Shown piece after piece: positions 12,185 through 24,465 of a stretch of DNA of 64,000 bases; the stretch's first letter is position 1, and every line of letters begins with the position of its first letter. The DNA lies in NCBI GenBank assembly GCA_958298945.1, contig OY282610.1:47933667-47997666 (forward strand), written 5' to 3'. The notes under the pieces were generated by a model. That model searched no databases, was not told where the DNA came from, and worked only from the letters and a program-made list of their open reading frames with translations. Origin of the DNA: Atherix ibis. Lineage: Eukaryota > Arthropoda > Insecta > Diptera > Athericidae. Position numbers and translations under genes: made by a program.

Positions 12185-13835
12185 AGGATTATTGTACATA
12201 TTTAATAATAAAGTCTGATCTAACATTTTTTGTATTGTTTTAGATACATAGAGTAGTAGATATGGTAAATTTTTATAACGTGGAACAAATAAAAAAATGT
12301 GTCAATGTCAAAAAAATTTTTTAGTTTTAGATTATTTCAATTTTTCAAAATGCCATTTAAGTAAGGTCGCTTAAATTGCGAATATTTTAGAATATTTTAC
12401 ATGGAATGAAAGTGCCAAATTTTTAGGTCACCTGATGGTAAATTAATTTCAGCAATAAAAGCCTATTTACCAATTTGATCAATTGTAAAAAAAAAAATTT
12501 AAAGTTAGAATTTTATAAAATAAATATTATATTTTACCGAGTGTGTAACTTTTCAGATTGGTATTATAGTTGTCGATAGAAATACCGAACTATAGAAATA
12601 CATGCGATAAGTCTCATTCAAAATGTCACTCAATCGTTAGCTGTAATACGGATACTCAAAACTCATGTTGACTACTACAAAAGTATCTTTTTTTTTTTAT
12701 ATTTTAAAGTTCAATGTTAATAATAGTTAAAATAATAAATATTTACCTACATACTTTTTGTTGTATAATTAACAAATAAAAAAAAAAAAAAAAAGATACT
12801 TTAAATGAAAATTATAAAAGGTATCCCCGCTATTAAACAATTAAGGGGAAATTGCAAAAAGGAAAACTTTCTTCTTTAATAATATTGACTACTCTATTTA
12901 CTTTGGGGTTTTTTTTTTTTTTTTTTATAAAAATAGTAATAACAATAATTATAAACAACAACAAAAAACACATATTAAGTGCATTTTTTTTCTTTAAGAT
13001 TTCTTTTATTCAAATACTTGTAATATAAGATTTGTGTCGTTGTAAAAAAAAAAATAATGTTATTTTTCTGTAAAAATTTTTTACAATTTGGTTTTTTTTT
13101 TTTTTTTCTTCAAAAATGACTGTTGTGCTTTTTTCTAATAAACACTTTTACACATATTTATAAATATTTTTAAGTCCATTAAAAAAAAAAGGTATTGAAA
13201 AATTAATTGTAAAATTTTCGTAAATTAATTTTTGGTTTGATATATTTAGGATTTTCTTTTTTGTTGTTTTTGTAATTTTCTTTCTAGGAAAATAAAAATA
13301 AAATCTCACAATAGTTACTAAATGATAATAATAATAATAGTGATAAAAATGTTTTCAAGGTAATAATAGTATCGGTAGGTAATTTGTACAAACACTTTTC
13401 ATATAAATAAATAAACAATTTTAATATTAAATAAAAGATTTTTCTTACAAAATTATTTTAGAATATGTGTATATATTCACTGGCTTAATTTATAGCCATT
13501 TAAATATTGTGCATTTATATATAAATACATACATCTATATAGGAAAGAAAGTATCTTGATCACAGTCACTTATTTAGCGATATCTGCTAGGTCGAAGATA
13601 CCATTTTCTATACTTTAAGATTTTGTTGTTTTTATATTATTGAAAAATAATCATAATATTAACTTTACAACAAATGTCTTTGGTATTACTTTGATTTTTA
13701 ATTTAAGTACTTGTACATTTTCTTCTTTAAAAATATTTTATTTTGTTTTGTTTTTTTTGGATAATTATTTATATTTACTGTAAAAATCAGTCTTTAAATT
13801 TGGTTCAAGGAAGTGTATTTTGTGTATTTTTCATA

Positions 13836-13850
13836 CTATTATTATTATTA

Positions 13851-13891
<41 letters not shown>
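13836..13891. repeat. (ATT)n microsatellite
   Basis: About 18 ATT units with one G interruption. The Leu-rich ORF across it is only a translation of this repeat. Confidence 0.95.
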
Positions 13892-13894
<3 letters not shown>

Positions 13895-16800
13895 GCTTTG
13901 TTTTAGTTTCTATTTGAATGATTACTCGGTGGTTTCATTTAAGTTAAATGGTTTTTTTTTTTTTTAATTTTTACATACACATAGATGGTAATTAAGGTGA
14001 AATTGTTTTTTGTACAAATTTACAAGAAATAAGAAATTGCATACATACTTTCATTTGGAACCTTTAAGAAATTTCATATGTTTTTAAATACTGTCATAAA
14101 AAGAAGAAGATACAGTGCAATATTTAAATAGGATCTTAAAATCAAACTATGTGTTGTATTTTTTTTAGAGAAATCACTTTTAATACGAATCTTTATTGCC
14201 TATTTTTATGAATTATTTTTTCTTTAAGTTTTCAAATTTTTATAACTAATTTAAGATTATACCATAAAAAGGAAAAAAAGAGTTCTTCTTTAATTTGTAC
14301 TATTTAATTTTGAAAATTTTAATTTTTTTTTTTTTTTTTGTTTATTGCAAGTAAACAAAATTTATTTTTTTGTGCTATCTTTTTTATTAACAAATAAAAA
14401 TTATTTAAAATATTTAGAAAAAATATATTTGAATAAAACTTTAATATACGAAAATATATTTTTTTGTTATTCTATTTTTATAATTAAAAGAGAAAATAAA
14501 ATTCAATCTTTTACTCATCTCAAAAAAATGAAAAGTTTTAGTCAAGCGGAATTTTTGAAAATTTTCTAAAATTTTTCTTTGATGGTACGATAAAATAAAT
14601 CAGTTTTATTTTTGTTTAAAAATATCTTTTTAAAAAAGCTTTCTTTTAGAAAATATATTATTGAAAAAAAAAAAAAAAATTACTTGTTTTTAAAAATTTT
14701 CTTTTGGTGTAAAATTTTTTTAAGCAAGTGGTGAGGAACTTATAAAAAATTTATAATTTAAATAAAACAAAACGAATTTTTAATTATTCGGTTCACAGCA
14801 TGTAATAATCCCTTGAAATAATTTGGTCCAAACATTAGGTTAAATTTATCCCATTTATAAAATGGGATAAATTCCAATACAAAAAAAAATTTAAGTTAAA
14901 ATAATATATAAATATTTAAATATAAAATAGTTTCTTCCACTAATTTTGTATATTATGTATAATATCACACATGTAAGCCAAAAAACAATTTAACACAGCA
15001 TATATGCACCTCCGTCAATACTAAATGAACATTTAAATTTTTATTTGGTTATGATTTCAATTTGATTTGAATGGATTTTTGAATGAGAGAAGAGAAAACT
15101 ATAAAATATAATTTACAAAACTTGGGCAATTTCATTTCGTACTTTCTATTTCGGCATTTATTCATTGTGTATGCAAGCATCCACCTGCCATTTTGAAATT
15201 TAACAAAGCAGCATGCAATCCAATATGGCCGGCGTGAATTCATGCTATTTTCCATAAAGGATAAAAAAAAACCAATTGCATTTTCCGTAAAATAAAGCCT
15301 CAATTTTATATATTTTCCAATTTAAATTTTTTTTTTGTATTCATTTCTTGCATTGATTTGCTCAAATAAATATGAATATAAATTTTTATAAAAAATAACT
15401 GCCACTGTTATTTTTTCCTTCGATTTTATATTTTTATGTATGTTTTTATTAATTTACTATAAACTATTAGCCAATGAAACCGATTTTAATGAAATTCGTA
15501 TTTAGTTTTTTTTTTTTTTTAAAAACCGTTATTAATATTATAGCAATTCTAGATACATTTTTATGCATATTTCGAATGTTTCTCATTTGGAATTTGGGAA
15601 TTTTCAATTTTTTGCCTCATAAAAATTTTTAACTTTTTATAAGCACAGTTATATTATAATATAATTTTTTTAAAATTTTAATAGATATTTGCTTTATTTA
15701 TTTAAAAGCTTATTTCTTTTTTAATTATATTGTAATTTTTTTTTCTACACCAAAAAGAAAAAACTAAATTTATTGATTTCAAAAATTTTACCATAAAAAA
15801 TTCAATATTTTTCGTAGTTGAAATTGTCATTTTTCTTCTTTTCCTTTTGGAAATACTAGTTTCGAAATTATGGCAATTTTTTTTGCAGCTGTAATTTAAA
15901 ATTATAAAATAAAATGTCAAAGAGAACATCGTTTATTATTAAATTTGTGTGACTGAAATTTGCATAAAAATAATCACACTCCCCCCAAACAAAAGAAATT
16001 ATATAAATAGTACAATAAATCATCAAAAAAAAGAAATTATAATAATTTTTTTGCTAAACAATATTTAAAATTACTTTTCCAAAAAAAAAAAAACAACTTT
16101 TTATAAATATTTAAAATGGTTTATTAAATGTTAAAAATTATTGAATTTTAAACAAGTAAAATTATATGAAGAATTTTCAAATACAATAAAAAAAAAACTA
16201 TGCAAAATTAAAATTTTTTTCAAATAATACAAAAACGTTAAAATTGAAATATTTCAAAAATCCAAAAAAAAAAAAATTCGCCAAATGTGCTTGTTTCGAA
16301 AAGAATTTTCGAACAAAATTATAAATAATCAAATGCAAATATATTTGAATAGAAAACTATTAATAATCGGTTAAAAAATTGTTTTTATAAAAATCTTTGA
16401 TAAAATATTAAGTTTTTAATAACAAATTTTCGACTTTTCATATCCAATTTACAAAAAAAAAGAAAAAACCAATAATAATAAATATTTTATAGAAAGAAAA
16501 CTATTTAAATAATATCAGGGAAATTTTGTATAGGTTAAATAGTATTAAATAAGGGCTTTTCGAATTTATTCTAGCTTGCAAAATATTATTGTTATACCAT
16601 ATATCAAAAATACCATAAACTATGATGTTATATACTATAACATAAATTTTGACTAACAATAAAATATTGAACATCATTTGTATCCAACAGCACATAATGT
16701 TATGGTACATGGAAAATTAATTTCTTTCGTAAAAAATCAGTAATCTGAACACGTGGAAATATAAAATTTTTATTAAAATTATGAAAGAACAAAATTAAAG

Positions 16801-16950
16801 CTGTTAATTTGAAAATTTTCTTAAAAAAGTCTTTAAAAAAAAAGATATTTTCTTCTTAAATAAATAATAATAAAATAAAAATTCATGTTATACTTGTACT
16901 TACACTGACTGTGTACGTAGTGCAAAATTAATAATTTTTATTTTTATTTA

Positions 16951-16983
16951 TATACATACATACACATACATACATACATACAA
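16951..16983. repeat. (ACAT)n microsatellite
   Basis: Imperfect TACATACA units. Confidence 0.85.
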
Positions 16984-17571
16984 TATATCTTTTTTAGATC
17001 TTTTTAAAAAAAGCATTTTGAAAAAGGTAGGAGCTTCTTATGAGAAAATTATTTTCATTTGTTGCATATAGTATTTGTGCCTTTTCCGTCTATTAAATGC
17101 TTCTCAAACACAAAGTCCTTACTGCTGCTGCTACTGTCATCTCCATACTGCTGGTTGGAATCTCATTGAGAAAAGAAAAATCGTCCTTTCTCCAGGAGTA
17201 TACCACTGACACTGACACTGACCCGCTGCCAGCCAAGCCAGCATGATTCTCAAAATTCCTCACATGAAGTAAACAGCGTTCAACCGTTCCCCGTCTCTGT
17301 ATCAGATCCTTGACACGCATCCGTAGCGATAGTTTGCGTTTAGCAGCCGATTGATCAGTAAATAAAGCTGCCCCACACAATCCACAAAGCGACAAAAGTC
17401 AAATTAAAGCGTGACATTTTCATATCTGAATTAGGAGCCTTTAAAGTTAATTGATTTGAATTGTTTTCCTTTTTTTAAGGGGGAGGGTGGGGGGTAGGAC
17501 AGATTGGTTTTTCTTCTTTTTTTCCTCAATCCTCCCTCGTCACCTTAACACCATTGACAATTGTCAATATT

Positions 17572-17577
17572 TTTATT
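17572..17577 (-). promoter_or_regulatory. Candidate polyadenylation signal of gene 1
   Basis: AATAAA on the minus strand about 75 bases past the stop codon of gene 1. In such AT-rich DNA the hexamer is common, so this is only positional support. Confidence 0.3.
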
Positions 17578-17652
17578 GGAATAAGAATAACAAAGTCAAT
17601 TTCTTATTTCGTATTTAGAATTATTTAAATCATTGCAGGGCACTTATTCTTT

Positions 17653-19242
17653 TTATCGTGGGGCACTGCAAGTATCACGTCGTGATCGATTGAAAAACGA
17701 TCGACGCTTTTTAGGATTGGTACTACTCGTATTTGTAGGCACTGTCATCGTTGTAGGCGTTGGTGCTTCTGCAGTTTCTGATGTTGTATTTTTAGTCGTT
17801 GATATTTGTGTTGAGATTTCATCCTCTTTAGGTGATGCGCTTGATGATACAGAGTCAACTAGTGCAGCACTTGTTGCATTATCATCGTCAGTCGCCAAAG
17901 CTAGTGTAGATGTTGATGTTGATGTTGATGTAGATGTAGCCGCCACATTGGTGCTATAGCTTGCCAAATCCGACATGGGTGATGTTGCCGAATTAGGTTC
18001 TTGTGCCAAATTGTTGTTATCGGTTAAAGGTTTCAGCACAGCAGCTGATGTTGTTGTATTAGCAGGAATTTTCATTAGAGCTGATGAAGCGATTGTTGGG
18101 GATGCTGATGACAACGACGACGAAGCTGTTGTCAGTGATCTAGAACGTACATGTTTCGGGAGTGGTGGCTTCGTTTTTACGATACAATGTCCTTCGACCA
18201 ATGTTTTTTCGTCATCGGTACTGGAATGTATGTCGCCAGTTGATGTCGATATTGTACCATTGATGGGGATACTGATACTATCAGCCGGCGTATCAGTGAC
18301 ACTAGCTGGAAGAGTTGTGATACCATCAACAGATAGATTCTGTACGATCCTTGAAGGATATGTAACGTTCGAAACTACCACACGACCTGGTAGCACTTCG
18401 CTTGTACATCGTCGTCTTCTGTAACTTAAATTTGTGGGTGCGGAACGTCTTCGGAATAGAAGCAGAGCAGTTTTAGTTGTTGGCGAAGACAATCCAATTT
18501 CATTGTTCTGATTCCGATCAAGATCAGAATCTGTACTATTGGACGATATGCTGTGCTGCTGCTGACCTTTCAATACAGTCAACTTAGCCAATGATTTATG
18601 ATTGTTTAATGTTTTTATTATATGGGCATTTTCAAAAGAACCTGATATCGGACCTTTATTATCAATGCTTAGCGAATTCAGCGTTCCCAGAACATCTAAA
18701 TTATTGGGTAGTGGCAACGATGCTGACTTATTGCGTACTGCTGATGCTGTCGTCTCTATATCTAGTATAACATTATTGTCTATATCGTTGGCACTACTTT
18801 TGGTTGTATGGTCTCATGAACGATCGGTTGTGTTGTCCTTTCGTAAGGACTTACGCAACTTATCAACTAGTCGCAAATGAAATTTATTCAAACTACCTTG
18901 ACTACCATTCGTTGTGGTGGCCGCAGCTTTCGGTGGACTAGACGATTGACTCCCTTTCGTTGGTGACATAACAAATGAGCTCTGCGATGTTCGTGATGAT
19001 GTCCTTGAAAATGCTCGCGATGAGTTACGATACATATGGGATGGTTGGCTACGATGTGCCGGCGAACCGGCTATAAAATCATTGCCCGGCGATGTCGACA
19101 AACTAGGACCCTCTGATCGGCATTCCGATACTTTACGCGACCGGCACTGATTACTATTATTAGAACATTCCGAAATACGACGAGATCGACCACCTTTATA
19201 GATGTCGAACTCATTTTTCATTACCGGCATCATAAAAGCCAT
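17653..19242 (-). CDS. Gene 1: Ser/Thr-rich basic protein with an in-frame TGA
   Basis: A single frame of 530 codons runs from ATG 19242 to TAA 17653, broken only by TGA at 18816-18814. The start is supported by an in-frame TAA three codons upstream and an AAAATGG context. Part 1 (142 residues) begins MAFMMPVMKNEFDIYKGGR, is rich in Arg-Ser pairs (RSRRISECS, SRTSSRTSQSS) and ends KLRKSLRKDNTTDRS. Part 2 (386 residues after the TGA) keeps coding character: KSASLPLPNNLDVLGTLNSL, RRRSAPTNLSYRRRRCTSEVLPGR, KTKPPLPKHVRSRSLT, an (ST)n run and a basic tail KKRRSFFNRSRRDTCSAPR. RRIS-, RSAP- and RSRSLT-type motifs resemble phospho-Ser or 14-3-3 sites. No enzyme domain is visible; it looks disordered. 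I do not recognise the gene. The TGA may be read through, spliced out (GTAAGT donor at 18854) or a lesion. Confidence 0.7.
18814..18816 (-). other. In-frame TGA inside gene 1
   Basis: The codon is TGA followed by G (TCA TGA GAC). Frame identity on both sides is exact (525 bases, 175 codons, between the ATG at 19242 and the next in-frame ATG-like codon at 18717). A single C-to-T change from CGA (Arg) would create it. Confidence 0.85.
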
Positions 19243-20720
19243 TTTTTTTTATTTTTATTATAAATGTTTACCTCGTTTCCCAAATAGCAAAAAAAAAACC
19301 AACAAAAACCAATTCTTTATTTAAAAAAAATTTAAATTTTTACGAAATTTTATTTGTTTTTATTAAATAGTAATTAATTTCGTGTTGTTGATTATTTATA
19401 GGTTATTTTGTTCGTTATCAACTTTCAAAATAACGGAATGGGACCGTGTCTCACTGTGTACTGAACTTGCCGCCACCCAACTGAACGAACCTTTTCGATA
19501 TGAGGCACGTGCGAATATTCTACGTAAATACTCGTAAAATTCCCGAAACAATCACAATTACTGTTCGATATCGAATTAAGTTAACAATAGTAAATATTTC
19601 CCGATGATTTGATTTAATCGATTGCTGTATGTATGCACGCACGTATTTTGATGAATTTTTTCATCAAGTATTTAATAACACTGATTTTTTGAGAGAGACA
19701 AACTGTTTATAGTCACAAAATATAATAAAAGTTTATAAACAAGTTTACGTATAATCGTTAAGGTCTATGATCTCGACGAACAAATGTTTACGTTTAACAA
19801 GTGGGAAATGGGAAATGCAAGCTTGAACGTATGAAAAATTGCTTTGAAGGTAAATCGAGCTCTTCAACACGCAACACGATTAATCATTCAACAATTCAGA
19901 AAATTCGAGAAATTTTTGTTACGTACGACTTCACTCTGCAAAAAATTTCGCCTACTTTTAATACGAGCGCGGCAAATTAGTTTCTTCCAACAAAAAAAAA
20001 ATTAATTTTCTTTTTCGATTTAGTTAAGATTTTTGTCGAAAGTTCTTCTTCTTTTTCTTTTGATGTGCTGCAGATTTTATCTTTTTATACTATTATTAAT
20101 TATTAAATATAATTAAAAACTTTGATCGGGAAATAATAATATTAACTATTTTTCTAGTATGTATATTGTCTTATTTTTCTGTCTCTTTTAAGTTTTTAGT
20201 ATTTTTTTTTTTATTTTTTTTTCTTAGGCAAAATACTAATTTTTCGAAAGCTGTAACAACACTGCATTAATATTCACTGCACTATAGTTGGACTCAAAAT
20301 GATTTCAAGTCGATTGGCTGTTTTATAAATATTTGCTGCTGTGGAATCAATGTGTTCATCCCTGCTCTTAATTTCGATTTTTTGGGAGAAATTTTATCAA
20401 CATTAAAGGGGAAGTGAACTATTGAAATTGTGACGTCACAAATATGAGAAATTTACTTTAGTGACAAAGACTATACACCGAATTCGCTAGCGACTCTTTA
20501 TAAATAGTTTTGTTAAGATTGTGAAAGTATTAATTTTTTATATATTGTAACTTAACTATTATTGTAAGATGATATAATTTTGAGAATAATTTTATGATAA
20601 AATATGGCGTTTGGCTAGGTGTCTAGAGAGTCATATATAATAGATGGTTTGGGTCAAAACGGCAGAGTATTCTTATATTATAGAGTATAAGGATGGTGGG
20701 GATTGAAGAGCTCCAATTTG
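19243..20720. other. Upstream region of gene 1
   Basis: No further exon could be identified with confidence. A minus-strand GAG|GTAAAC donor-like site lies about 30 bases upstream of the ATG. The stretch 19440-19980 is less AT-rich than its surroundings and could hold leader or promoter sequence, but no initiator or TATA element stands out. Confidence 0.35.
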
Positions 20721-20723
20721 AAG

Positions 20724-21424
20724 CCAAATTATTGAATTAAACATTAAAACTTACTCGCGCACATGCTCAAATCTGTCACTTTTAGCGAGGGGCAATTTTA
20801 TTTTTATACATATTTCTTTAGTGCGGCATTTTTAAAATAATATTCGTGGTTATTTGAGTTAATTAAATATCTACGGTTATTATTTAATTTAATTGATTTA
20901 GAATTAGAAACTAAATAAAATAATTTTCATTTTGTTGTTAATTTATTTATTTGCATAGAAAAGCTGTCAATATTCAAATTATTGAATTAAACATTAAATC
21001 TTACTCGCGCACATGCTCAAATCTGTCACTTTTAGAGAGGGGCAATTTTATTTTTATACATATTTCTTTAGTGCGGCATTTTTAAAATAATATTCGTGGT
21101 TATTTAAGTTAATTAAATAGCTACGGTTATTATTTAATTTAATTTATTTAGAATTAGAAACTAAATAAAATAATTTTCATTTTGTTGTTAATTTATTTAT
21201 TTGCATATAAAAAACATTTAATATTCAAATTATTGAATTAAACATTAAAACTTACTCGCGCACATGCTCAAATCTGTCACTTTTAGAGAGGGGCAATTTT
21301 ATTTATATACATATTTCTTTAGTGCGGCATTTTTAAAATAATATTCGTGGTTATTTAAGTTCATTAAATAACTACGGTTGTTATTTAATTTAATTGATTT
21401 AGAATTAGAAACTAAATAAAATAA
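20724..21424. repeat. 250-bp tandem repeat, nearly three copies
   Basis: The block containing CGCGCACATGCTCAAATC recurs with the same point at 20761, 21011 and 21262, giving periods of 250 and 251. Units differ by a few substitutions; the third is slightly shorter and ends at the AAATAAAATAATGAAAAGC junction with the DD41D fossil. This is a short satellite-like array or a tandemly amplified repeat; there is no coding potential. Confidence 0.92.
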
Positions 21425-21449
21425 TGAAAAGCAGTCAATATTCAATTTT

Positions 21450-22525
21450 AATATATCAATAGTTACTAGTTTATTGACATAGACCATTGACTACATAAAA
21501 CCCCACAAGAAGAAGCGCAAAGGTGTTAAATCACAACTTCTTCGAAGCATTTCTTAAAATTATGACTCTCCACACTTTTCTCGCAATAAATCGATTGTGC
21601 CATGAGCTGTCTGGCACGTAATGCCGTTTTGTTGAAACAACATACCATATTCATTAAATCAATATCTTCCAATTCCACAAAAGGTTCGTTATCATCGATC
21701 TGTACCACTCACCATTGACAGCAACGCCAATTTCTTCCTCATTTTGAAAAAAAATCAGGACCAATTATACCACCAAACGGTTACTTTTTTTTTGAATCTT
21801 AAGGTTCCTTGTGAATAATTTGTGAATTGGCTTCAGCCCAGCAACGGCCATTTGGTTTATTTACCTATCCAGAGCGATGAAAATGCGTCTCATCTGAGGC
21901 GCGTTAAGTTGCAATAAAATAACGGCTATTTTGGTAAAAAAAATTTGGATAATTTCAAAATGAAGACTATTTCCAGAAACTGTTCATTCACCGATCCAGA
22001 GAGATGAAAATGCGCTTCATCGAAGAAGAGGTTTTTCTTTGGAAAAATCGTCATCATTTTTAAGTTGTTCCAAAACAAAATCAGCAAATTCACGGCTTTA
22101 CTTCTTCTGTGATAACAATTTTGTAAGGATGTAAGTGCAAATCCAACCATAAAATACGACATGTTATTATGGCAAACAGTCCCAAATATTATGAACGCCT
22201 TGATTATGTTATCCACAGTTCGACGAATAGCGAGGAAGGACACTAGGCCTATTAAAACAATCATATATTTGAAAGAAGTGCACGATAAGTTGCAATAAAA
22301 CAAAAATTATTTTGATAAAAAAATTAGATAATTTTCAAGCGTTGTTTAGGCAAAATTCAAAACTGTCACTGAATGAACTGTAACTGAACGAACCTTCTTT
22401 CTTTGCCATGAATAAATTTCAAAGCTTACTATACATAACTGACAGTAACAAACGATTTTGGCATTTTATATATTGACATACGGTCCATTTGATAGCATAT
22501 CACCTCTATTGGAAAACCCCTTATA
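21450..22525 (-). pseudogene. Degenerate DD41D (rosa-like) element, copy C
   Basis: Minus-strand remnants of the DD41D transposase are recognisable in several frames: the FDEAHFHLSGSVNEQ region with the first catalytic Asp (about 22020-21980), the internal GGIIGP region and the HDGA/TAHGTI equivalents near 21600. An internal partial duplication repeats the GATGAAAATGCG segment (about 21877 and 22005). The right terminal repeat survives as CTATTGGAAAACCCC ending near 22525; the left end is lost against the tandem repeat. Frameshifts are too many for a product. Confidence 0.7.
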
Positions 22526-23440
22526 TTTATGATTTATGAGTACACTTAGCTCTGATTATTCCCAGGCACTAAATGTTAATATGTATTTTTACATATGGTA
22601 TTCCAAAAATTGTACATTAAACAGGCGCCCCCAGTGGAAAGTAATCAGGCAATCGTCATTTAATTCTATGAGTAAAATATAGATGTCAGGCCAAGTAGCC
22701 AAAAAAAAATTTTATTAACTTTTTGATTTGTGACCCAAAATATTTGTATTGAATTGAAATGATTTTGTAAAGTAAAATTATATCATTTTTTTAATTTCAT
22801 AATCGTTTAATACCATATACATTTAACAGGCTTTGTAGCTTAATTTTAAGTTAATAGACAGATTAGTGGTGGCAGAAAAGGTAATTGTTTCATTGAAATT
22901 TCACGGGTTTTTTGTTGTGTCTTAAATAGATCATTACCTAAATTTTTTGATTGGTGTAGATTAAAGAACATATTTCACTTTATTTGCACGCAATTTTATG
23001 GTCACATATCTGCTCCATGCGGCGATAAAACGAACAATGTGCATAATTATGTGTAGAATATTTTACATAGACGTCTAGTTTTTGTAATGGAAATTTTCGG
23101 AATTTCGAAAGCATAATTCATATATAATTAAGATTCTCTGATAATTTACCATATTATGGAAATCGATCGAAATCTTGCGTTGCTCTATATGTGTAATTCA
23201 AATACACAACAATCTTGCGTTGCTCTATATGTGTAATTCAAATAGTTTTTATTATGTTACAAACTCTATTTACATTTATCCCTTAATCTATAATTCAAGA
23301 AACGATAATTAAGTTTACTCTTAATTCGTCAAGCTCATTTTTTCAACTTTTATATTATTATTTTTCTATCTTCTCTATTATGTCCAACAGACAGCGATTC
23401 TTGTCAGATTTAACTGTCAGTTTCTATTTAGAGACAAAAT
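22526..23440. other. Non-coding spacer
   Basis: No gene seen. It holds a 34-bp direct repeat (23171-23204 and 23211-23244). Confidence 0.45.
23171..23244. repeat. 34-bp direct duplication
   Basis: AATCTTGCGTTGCTCTATAT and the following 14 bases occur twice exactly, 40 bases apart, with a 6-base spacer. Confidence 0.9.
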
Positions 23441-23446
23441 CAATTG

Positions 23447-24465
23447 TGCCCTTAGATTAAAAAATATCTGGATAGGTCCATACGTCAGATTTTCATATAT
23501 GTATACGCAATTTTCTGCCCGAATTATTACAAAAGCGGTGAAAAATCGTACTGGTTGCATACTTTTGTGTAGATTTTTTTATATAGACATGACACCCACT
23601 GATATCTAGTTTTCGTAATAGAAATTTATTGAATTTGTTGCAAACAAAAATACAATTAAAACACAACGACAGATAATTTTTTGTATTTTATGTTTATTAT
23701 TTATTTCGTAAATATCAAAAGCCTAAATTTTGTAGACTTTCGGAGAGTTTTAAAATACGCCATTCTCCATGAAAGTGGTAGCATACCGAAGTGCTCGCAT
23801 ACTTTTGTTGTTGAACTATTTACGAAAAAGTATGGTTTTTATCATGTTTGAAGTATTTACGAAGAATTAAATATTTATATAAAAAGTTATGTTATATTGT
23901 CGATAACATTTAATAGGAAGTTTTTATTTCAAGTGTTTTATCTTAAGTGTTTTTTAAAGGATTGCTAGTAATTCAACGGAATGAGGAACCCGGGAATTTC
24001 TACATCTTCATTTTTACTAGAAAAATTAACAACAATTTTGTTTATAATGTGTATAATTAGGTTTTAATGATTTATTTTGTCCAAAAAATGGTTAAAAAGT
24101 GATAAGTTCATCATTCAATAAATGTAAACAAATGCGATGTTGACAGTTCAATTTTTACCAGAAAATAGTTCAGTGTCGGCGTACGTAAAGTGTGTGTAAG
24201 AAAATTTAAGGGAATGAATTTTTCAGACTGTTTTCAATTTTGTAATATTGTTTTCAATTTTTTTTAGAATATTATTGTAGTTATTAATTATATAAGTACA
24301 ATAAATTCACATATGAAAATGGTTTTAAACGTACCGCTTCAATCGCATACTGACGTTTTAAATTGGCCCCAACTGTTTTACGCCGTTTCTGTTATTTTGC
24401 ATGTGTGTGCGTTCGTACAAATGTATTGCCAACAAAATTTGGACAAAATTTTTGTAAAGGGTCCA
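23447..24465 (+). mobile_element. Non-coding repeat family R1, copy A
   Basis: Matches 26050-27850 in order but with gaps. Shared blocks include ATATAGACATGACACCC, the CGGGAATTTCT block, GTTGACAGTTCAAT with CCAGAAAATAGTTCAGTG, and the right-end block GCCAACAAAATTTGGACA. The terminal repeats are degraded compared with copy B. No coding frame; probably a nonautonomous DNA transposon derivative. Confidence 0.65.

Larger units (their letters stand above)
9082..17090. other. 8-kb extremely AT-rich non-coding block
   Basis: The block has long A and T homopolymers, no protein-like frame, one SINE (about 9820-10012) and simple repeats at 12145, 13836 and 16951. Because it lies directly downstream of minus-strand gene 1 it may include a long 3' UTR, but no splice or polyadenylation evidence decides this. 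Short ORFs here are explained by composition. Confidence 0.5.

Noticed and set aside
13743..13967. Leu-rich membrane-like ORF
   Set aside because: Direct translation of the (ATT)n microsatellite and flanking T runs.
17093..17395. 100-residue minus-strand ORF downstream of gene 1
   Set aside because: The stretch is less AT-rich than its flanks, but the protein has no recognised motif and no splice sites joining it to gene 1. It may be UTR.
17633..18424. Two plus-strand ORFs opposite gene 1
   Set aside because: Antisense shadows of the minus-strand coding frame, with repetitive Val/Asp content from (ST)n codons.
20724..21424. CRISPR-like array
   Set aside because: The units are 250-bp tandem copies without unique spacers, and the genome is eukaryotic.
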